From: DASXBA01 sp046729895
GTDB lineage: Bacteria; Actinomycetota; Thermoleophilia; Solirubrobacterales; Thermoleophilaceae
Assembly: GCA_046729895.1 (NCBI GenBank)
Contig: JBKPHP010000259.1
Location: 1 to 13,296, forward strand
Reading direction: 5' to 3'
DNA: 13,296 nt
Part shown: piece by piece, positions 5,923 through 10,416 of the stretch
How the letters are laid out: each line of letters begins with the position of its first letter
Numbering within the stretch: position 1 is the stretch's first letter
Translations under genes and position numbers: made by a program
Notes under the pieces: generated by a model
Seen by the model: the letters and a program-made list of their open reading frames with translations, nothing else
Told to the model about the DNA's origin: nothing
Database searches by the model: none

Positions 5923-6897
5923 ATGACGCGGCTCTACGCAGCCACCGGTGACGCGATCGCCCGTCTCGAGGAGACCGGCGGCGAGTGGGCGGCCAAGCTG
6001 ACTCTCCGCGGCAGCGGCGCCCAGTGCCTCGCCGCCGATCCGGCCGACCCCGAGGTCGTCTATGCCGGGTTGCGCGACGGCGGCGTCCGACGGACCACCG
6101 ACGGTGGGAGAACGTGGGTCGACTGCGCGCTCCCGGAAGCGGCGGTGTTCTCGCTCGCGGTGAGCCCCGCGGAAGGAGCCGTGTATGCCGGAACGGAGCC
6201 GAGCGCGCTGTACCGGAGCGACGACGGCGGCCAGACGTGGCGCGAGTTGCAGGGGCTGCTCGAGCTCCCCTCACGCCCGACGTGGAGCTTCCCGCCCCGG
6301 CCGTGGACCTCGCACGTCCGCTGGATCGCGCCGAGCCCGCACGACGAGGACCTGTTGCTCGTCGGCATCGAGCTGGGCGGACTGATGCGCTCGACGGATG
6401 GGGGCCAGAGCTTCGAGGACCACCGTCCCGGTGCCCAACCAGACGTCCATTCCCTGGCCTGGCACCCCCGGGTCAGGGGCCGCGCATACGAGGCGGGGGG
6501 CGGCGGGGCCGCATGGAGCGAGGACGGCGGCGAGTCCTGGAGGGCAGCCGACCAGGGACGCGACCGCCACTACACGTGGTCGGTGGCGGTCGATCCCGAC
6601 GATCCGCAGCGCTGGTACGTGTCGGCGAGCACCGGACCCTTCGCAGCGCACGGCCGGGGCGATCCCCAGGCGCGCATCTACTCACGGGACAACGGCACCT
6701 GGCGGACCCTCGCGGGCGGACTGCCCGATCCCTTCCCCGCGATGCCGTATGCGCTGGTTACGCTGGGCAGCCGCATCTTCGCCGGGCTCGCCGACGGCCA
6801 GTTGTGGGAGAGCGCTGATCGTGGCGAGAGCTGGCGACAGTGCGCGATGACGGGGGAGCGGCTCGACCGCTTGCAGGCGCTGGCCTGGGCCGGCTAG
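5923..6897 (+). CDS. Asp-box (BNR) beta-propeller protein, cytoplasmic
   Basis: The protein has 324 residues and no signal peptide or membrane segment. It carries six Asp-box motifs of the S-x-D-x-G-x-T-W kind: TTDGGRTW (58-65), SDDGGQTW (99-106), STDGGQSF (157-164), SEDGGESW (199-206), a shortened SRDNGTW (254-260) and SADRGESW (297-304). The blades between them repeat a pattern such as AADPADPEVVYAGL and VAVDPDDPQRWYVS. This is the fold of sialidase-like, VPS10-like and HCF136-like propellers. I do not recognise sialidase catalytic residues, so an enzymatic name would be unsupported; a binding or scaffold role is possible. The start is ATG 5923 with GGAG 6 nt upstream. Its stop overlaps that of the convergent enoyl-CoA hydratase gene by 4 bp. 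Confidence 0.85.
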   Translation: MTRLYAATGDAIARLEETGGEWAAKLTLRGSGAQCLAADPADPEVVYAGLRDGGVRRTTDGGRTWVDCALPEAAVFSLAVSPAEGAVYAGTEPSALYRSDDGGQTWRELQGLLELPSRPTWSFPPRPWTSHVRWIAPSPHDEDLLLVGIELGGLMRSTDGGQSFEDHRPGAQPDVHSLAWHPRVRGRAYEAGGGGAAWSEDGGESWRAADQGRDRHYTWSVAVDPDDPQRWYVSASTGPFAAHGRGDPQARIYSRDNGTWRTLAGGLPDPFPAMPYALVTLGSRIFAGLADGQLWESADRGESWRQCAMTGERLDRLQALAWAG

Positions 6898-7703
6898 AGC
6901 CCGTGGTGCGGCCACTCCGGCCGCTCCCCGCTCTTGAACGCCGAGGCGCCGATCGTGTGGGAGTCGCGGCGCATGAACATTGAGATGATCAGCTCCGTCT
7001 CGATCCGCAGCCGCTCCTCGAGCGTGCGGCCGACGCCCAGAACGAGGCTCTCCTTGTCCGAGCGCAGCGCGCCCTGGGGAAGCGCGGCGATCTCGTGTGC
7101 CAGCTCGCGGGCGCGTTCGAGCGCGCGGCCGCGCGGCACCACCTCGTTGGCCAGCCCGATCCGCTCGGCCTCGCGGGCGTCCACGCGCCGGCCGGTGATG
7201 ATCAGCTCGAGCGCTCGCGCCCAGCCGACCACGAGGGGCAGCCGCGCGGTCATGCCGTCCCCGGCGACGATGTTCCAGCGCCGCTCGAGGGCGCCGAACT
7301 CGGCGTTCTCCGCGGCGATGCGGATGTCGGCCAGGAGGGCGGTCTCGAGCCCCGCGGCGAACGCGTACCCGTTCACCGCGGCGATCACGGGCTTGAAGAC
7401 GTCGACCCGGCGGGTGTAGCCGCACGCGCCGGCCGAGTTCCAGATCTCACGGCGCCAGCTCTCCCAGTCGGGCGGCTCCGTCAGCTCCGACGCGTCCTGG
7501 AGGTCCCAGCCCGCCGAGAAGGTGGTGTCGCCGGCGCCGGTGATCACGAGAACGAAGGCCGAGTCGTCGTCGCGAAAGCGCTGCCAGGCGTCCTGCAGCT
7601 CCTCGTTCATGCGGCGGTTGATCGCGTTGTGCTGGTCAGGCCGGTTGTAGATGAGCGTGACTACGTGCTCGTCCTGCTCGTAGACGACCGTCTCGTACTC
7701 CAA
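6894..7703 (-). CDS. Enoyl-CoA hydratase/isomerase (crotonase) family protein
   Basis: Crotonase-fold enzymes act on acyl-CoA thioesters, most often hydrating 2-enoyl-CoA in beta-oxidation. The protein has 269 residues. The CoA/oxyanion-hole segments are FSAGWDL (62-68) and NGYAFAAGLE (111-120). Both glutamates of classical hydratases are kept: E120 (GLE) and E140 (FGALE), 20 residues apart as in the rat enzyme. RPDQHNAINRRM (21-32) is the usual N-terminal signature. The start is taken as TTG 7703, because GAGGAG (7710-7715) lies 6 nt upstream and the family begins here. A longer reading to 7805 adds about 34 residues unlike the family and crosses UdgX. The exact substrate is unknown; a Trp (W143) follows the second Glu in an ERRWNIVAGDG segment, so a non-hydratase crotonase is possible. 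It may be functionally linked to the acyl-CoA-forming locus to the right, but that is only a guess. Confidence 0.92.
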   Translation of the reverse strand: MEYETVVYEQDEHVVTLIYNRPDQHNAINRRMNEELQDAWQRFRDDDSAFVLVITGAGDTTFSAGWDLQDASELTEPPDWESWRREIWNSAGACGYTRRVDVFKPVIAAVNGYAFAAGLETALLADIRIAAENAEFGALERRWNIVAGDGMTARLPLVVGWARALELIITGRRVDAREAERIGLANEVVPRGRALERARELAHEIAALPQGALRSDKESLVLGVGRTLEERLRIETELIISMFMRRDSHTIGASAFKSGERPEWPHHGL

Positions 7704-7704
7704 G

Positions 7705-8385
7705 GTGATCTCCTCTCCTGGACCGGGTAGCGGGAAGCACATCACGCAGACGCAGGCAGAGCCCAACGACGCCACCCCGTTCCTGCCCGAGCGCCGGACG
7801 CTCAAGGCGCTGCGGGGAGCGGCCGCCCGCTGCCGCGGCTGTCACCTGTGGCGCGGCGCGACCCAGACCGTCTTCGGCGAGGGGCGCAAGCGCTCGAGCG
7901 TCGTCTTCGTCGGCGAGCAGCCGGGCGACCGCGAGGACCGCAGCGGCCGTCCCTTCGTGGGCCCGGCCGGCCGGGAGCTCGACAAGGCGCTCGAGGCCGT
8001 CGGCATCTCCCGCAACGACGTCTACATCACCAACGTCGTCAAGCACTTCAAGTTCGAGGAGAGGGGCGGGCGGCGCATCCACCAGACGCCCAAGCGCTTC
8101 GAGATCGAGGCCTGCAGGCCCTGGTTGGACGAGGAGCTGAGGGTGGTCGGGCCCCAGGCCGTTGTCCTCCTCGGGGCGACCGCCGCCAAGGCTTTGCTGG
8201 GGTCGTCGTTCCGGCTGACGAAGCACCGCGGCGAGCTGCTCGACTCCGAGCTCGCTCCGGTCGTGACCGCCACAGTCCACCCTTCGGCGATACTCCGCGC
8301 GCCCGACGACGACTCCAGGCACGCCGAGCGACGCGCGTTCACCGAGGACCTCGGCGTGGTGGCCAGGGCGCTAGCCGGCGCGTAG
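7705..8385 (+). CDS. udgX: UdgX-type uracil-DNA glycosylase (4Fe-4S, covalent uracil-DNA binder)
   Basis: UdgX enzymes excise uracil from DNA and, unlike other UDGs, stay covalently bound to the abasic site through a histidine. The diagnostic loop is GGRRIHQTP (121-129), so H126 matches the crosslinking His (H109) of Mycobacterium smegmatis UdgX. Other motifs are GEQPGD (70-75), GRPFVGPAG (81-89), ITNVVKHFKF (108-117), ACRPWL (136-141), LLGATAAKALLG and the terminal HPSAILR (192-198). Candidate cluster ligands are C43, C46 and C137; H114 stands where ordinary family-4 UDGs have Cys. The only standard start upstream of the conserved part is GTG 7705, giving 226 residues, but it has no clear ribosome site and lies 1 bp from the divergent TTG 7703. 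Residues 1-24 are not conserved-looking, so the real start is uncertain. The 3' end overlaps the convergent GntR gene by 15 bp. Confidence 0.93.
   Translation: MISSPGPGSGKHITQTQAEPNDATPFLPERRTLKALRGAAARCRGCHLWRGATQTVFGEGRKRSSVVFVGEQPGDREDRSGRPFVGPAGRELDKALEAVGISRNDVYITNVVKHFKFEERGGRRIHQTPKRFEIEACRPWLDEELRVVGPQAVVLLGATAAKALLGSSFRLTKHRGELLDSELAPVVTATVHPSAILRAPDDDSRHAERRAFTEDLGVVARALAGA
7710..7715 (-). promoter_or_regulatory. Ribosome-binding site deciding the enoyl-CoA hydratase start
   Basis: GAGGAG on the minus strand, 6 nt before TTG 7703. It fixes the TTG as start over the longer upstream reading. It lies within the first codons of udgX as called, showing how tightly the two divergent starts are packed. 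Confidence 0.75.
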
Positions 8386-9210
8386 CGCGCGCGAGCGCTC
8401 GGCCACGGGCTGGAGGAAGTCGGGCAGCGGCCGCACGAGGCCGCGCCCCGTCTCCCGTTCCCAGATCTGTTCGAGCTGGGCCAGGTGCTCGTCCATCACC
8501 TCGTCGATCAGCTCGAAGTCGGCCGCGCGGATGGCCGCCAGCGTGCGCTCGTGGATGTCGATCACCCAGTCCGGCACCAGTGGCGCGTGCACAGCCATGT
8601 CGCGCGCGATCTCGAGCCGCTTGAAGAGGTGGCGCATCAGCTGCACGACGGTCGAGTTGCGGCTGGCGCGCGCCATGGCGAGATGAAACTTGAGGTCGAG
8701 CTGGAGGAAGAGGTCCTCGTGCTTGAGGAAGTCGCCCGCGCCCGCGAGCTCGCGCTGGCGCTCGATCGTGGCCTGCATCGCGGCGAAGTCCTCCTCACCG
8801 GCGTGAACCGCGGCGAGCTGCGCCACACGCGGCTCCAGCAGGCGGCGCGCCTCCAGCACGCCGGCCACCTCGCTGACCCGAATCTCGGTGGTGGTGCGCA
8901 GGAGCTCGCGGGGGATCAGCTCGCTGGCCACGAACGTGCCGCCGCTCTGCCCGCGGCGCACCTCGAGCACCCCGGCCTCGGCAAGGACCTTGACTGCCTC
9001 CCGGAGCGTCGGGCGGCTGATCCGCATCTGGCCCGCCAGCTCGCGCTCAGAGGGGAGACGCTGGCCCACCGCCAGATCGCCAGACTTGACCTTCTCGGCG
9101 ATCTGCTCGACCGCCTCCTCGAAGGTGCGGCGGGTGGCGAGGGGCTCGAAGGAACTCTCCAAACCGGCCCGAGTATAGGTCGGGACCGGAGGAGCGGCCG
9201 ATGGGCTCAT
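8371..9210 (-). CDS. GntR-family transcriptional regulator, FadR/FCD subfamily
   Basis: This is a dimeric DNA-binding repressor or activator with a ligand-binding FCD domain, 279 residues long. The N-terminal winged helix (about 28-95) reads LPSERELAGQMRISRPTLRE (52-71) and then VLEVRRGQSGGTFV. The FCD domain (about 115-252) keeps the four metal-binding positions D172, H176, H220 and H242; their spacing (4, 44, 22) closely matches known FCD proteins. FCD regulators usually sense small organic acids or fatty-acid-like ligands. The start ATG 9210 overlaps the dehydrogenase stop as ATGA, typical of coupled genes; TTG 9162, closer to the domain, is the alternative. Open frame to 9660 is only antisense-type read-through and is not used. 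By context it probably controls the dehydrogenase/oxidoreductase locus, including its own operon; this is inference. Confidence 0.93.
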   Translation of the reverse strand: MSPSAAPPVPTYTRAGLESSFEPLATRRTFEEAVEQIAEKVKSGDLAVGQRLPSERELAGQMRISRPTLREAVKVLAEAGVLEVRRGQSGGTFVASELIPRELLRTTTEIRVSEVAGVLEARRLLEPRVAQLAAVHAGEEDFAAMQATIERQRELAGAGDFLKHEDLFLQLDLKFHLAMARASRNSTVVQLMRHLFKRLEIARDMAVHAPLVPDWVIDIHERTLAAIRAADFELIDEVMDEHLAQLEQIWERETGRGLVRPLPDFLQPVAERSRALRAG

Positions 9211-10298
9211 GCGTGCACGCGTGCGGTCTCGACGCGTTCGAGCGCTTGGCGCTGCGCGACCTCGAGGGGCGTCGAGTCCTCGTGCTCGGCGTCCGCGATG
9301 GCCTGCTCGAGGCGCTCCATCGCCCGCGCGACGAGCTGCCGCTCCCGGGGCCCGTCTTCCCCGTACCACTCGGTCGAGACGTGGATGAGGCCGCCGCAGT
9401 TGGCGAGGAAGTCGGGCACGTACAGAATCCCACGGCGCTGGAGGAGCCGCGCCGCGCGGGGGCCGGTCAGCGGATTGTTGGCGGCCCCCGCGATGACGTT
9501 GCATTCGATCGAGCGCGCGATGGCCTCGTCGATCAGGCCGCCGGCCGCGCAGGGCGCCAGCACGTCGAGCTCCGCCGCGAGCAGTGCCTCGGCGCAAGGC
9601 GCTACCGCCCCCCCGTGCTCTTCGGCGAAGCATTCGGCGCACTCCGGACGCAGGTCGCACGCCAGCACCACGGCGCCCGACTCCGCCAGTTTGCGCGCCA
9701 GGGGCAAGCCGACCTTGCCGAGACCAATCACCCCGACGCGGCGCCCTTCCAGGTCGTCCGTGCCCATGGCCGTTGCCAGGCCGCGGCGCATCGCTTGGAA
9801 GACCGTCTCTGCGGTGATCGGGGAGGGATCCCCGCGGCCCCCGTTCTCGCGGGAGCGCCCGACCACGAAGGAGGTGTGCTTCGCGATCAGGTCCATGTCG
9901 GCCGTGGTCGTGCCGATGTCCTCGGCCGTGATGTAGGCGCCGCCGAGCTCGTCGATCGTCTCAGCTGCGGCGATCAGTCGTGCCTCCCTGAGCTCGTCGT
10001 TGCCGTCGTCGAGGATCACGGCCTTGCCACCGCCCAGGTCGAGCCCCGCCGCCGACGCCTTCAGCGTCATCGTTCGTGCCAGCGCGAGCACGTCCTGGAG
10101 GCCCTCCCGAAGACCGCCGGGGTAGCGCCGCAGGCGCAGCCCGCCGAGGGCGGGACCGAGCACGGTGGAGTGGACGGCGACGATCAGCCGGAGCCCGGTG
10201 TCCCGGTCCTGGCGGATCACGACCCGCTCGTGGTCGTCATCCGCCAGTACCTGGGGGGTTCGCCCCGTATCCGGCTGGGTAGTAATGGTCACAGGCAT
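9207..10298 (-). CDS. Leu/Phe/Val-type amino acid dehydrogenase (Glu/Leu/Phe/Val family)
   Basis: This enzyme would oxidatively deaminate an amino acid to a 2-oxoacid with reduction of NAD(P)+. It has 363 residues, the length of leucine, valine and phenylalanine dehydrogenases rather than of glutamate dehydrogenase. Key parts are MTLKASAAGLDLGGGKAVI (77-95), with the substrate/catalytic lysines K80 and K92, then ITAEDIGTT (123-131), the Rossmann loop GVIGLGKVGLPLA (189-201), AGAANNPL (270-277) and FLANCGGLI (297-305). The side-chain specificity cannot be read off. ATG 10298 is chosen; GTG 10316 and GTG 10292 are alternatives, the latter fitting a leaderless mRNA from the -10 box at 10301-10306. 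The stop overlaps the GntR start (ATGA, 9207-9210), so they form an operon. Divergent to it lies a 2-oxoacid:ferredoxin oxidoreductase, which could use its product. Confidence 0.93.
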   Translation of the reverse strand: MPVTITTQPDTGRTPQVLADDDHERVVIRQDRDTGLRLIVAVHSTVLGPALGGLRLRRYPGGLREGLQDVLALARTMTLKASAAGLDLGGGKAVILDDGNDELREARLIAAAETIDELGGAYITAEDIGTTTADMDLIAKHTSFVVGRSRENGGRGDPSPITAETVFQAMRRGLATAMGTDDLEGRRVGVIGLGKVGLPLARKLAESGAVVLACDLRPECAECFAEEHGGAVAPCAEALLAAELDVLAPCAAGGLIDEAIARSIECNVIAGAANNPLTGPRAARLLQRRGILYVPDFLANCGGLIHVSTEWYGEDGPRERQLVARAMERLEQAIADAEHEDSTPLEVAQRQALERVETARVHA

Positions 10299-10303
10299 TG
10301 ACC
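10287..10303. promoter_or_regulatory. Candidate operator, inverted repeat at the dehydrogenase start
   Basis: GGTCA-CAGGCAT-TGACC is a 5-7-5 inverted repeat. It covers the dehydrogenase start codon and touches the predicted -10 box (10301-10306), so a bound dimer would block transcription. The downstream GntR protein is the natural candidate ligand. The arms are short, so chance is possible. Confidence 0.4.
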
Positions 10304-10329
10304 TTATACCCCGCACCTTGCTTATTCAA
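10301..10329 (-). promoter_or_regulatory. Predicted promoter of dehydrogenase-gntR operon
   Basis: On the minus strand TTGAAT (10324-10329) and TAAGGT (10301-10306) are separated by 17 bp. The boxes fit a SigA-type -35 and an actinobacterial TANNNT -10. Transcription would begin around 10294, at the start of the gene, implying a leaderless or nearly leaderless mRNA. Confidence 0.45.
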
Positions 10330-10377
10330 GCGGCGGTTTGGGTGACCGAGCTTGTGGAATGTGTTTCCCTCCCCTGG

Positions 10378-10383
10378 TAAGGT
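10378..10383 (+). promoter_or_regulatory. Possible -10 box of the oxidoreductase gene
   Basis: TAAGGT, the same hexamer as in the divergent promoter, lies 34 bp before GTG 10417. The best -35 candidate is TGGAAT (10355-10360), 17 bp upstream, which is poor. Weak support. Confidence 0.3.
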
Positions 10384-10402
10384 GAGCTTCCCAATGGCGG
10401 CC

Positions 10403-10410
10403 AGGAGGAG
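10403..10410 (+). promoter_or_regulatory. Strong ribosome-binding site of the oxidoreductase gene
   Basis: AGGAGGAG ends 6 nt before GTG 10417 and fixes that start. It therefore supports the Arg-rich N-terminal extension as truly translated. Confidence 0.85.
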
Positions 10411-10416
10411 AGCTGC

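Noticed and set aside
4457..6274. Long minus-strand frame overlapping the MFS gene and the beta-propeller gene
   Set aside because: The same strand carries the well-supported MFS protein in another frame, and the translation is Arg-rich nonsense.
7704..7805. N-terminal extension of the enoyl-CoA hydratase to a start at 7805
   Set aside because: The extra residues are unlike the family and overlap udgX, while TTG 7703 has a well-spaced GAGGAG.
9211..9660. Upstream extension of the GntR reading frame
   Set aside because: It lies inside the dehydrogenase gene; the ATGA overlap at 9207-9210 gives a natural start and the extension has no domain.
8485..9936. Long plus-strand frame opposite the GntR and dehydrogenase genes
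   Set aside because: It is antisense to two proteins with conserved motifs and catalytic residues and has no ribosome site or domain of its own.
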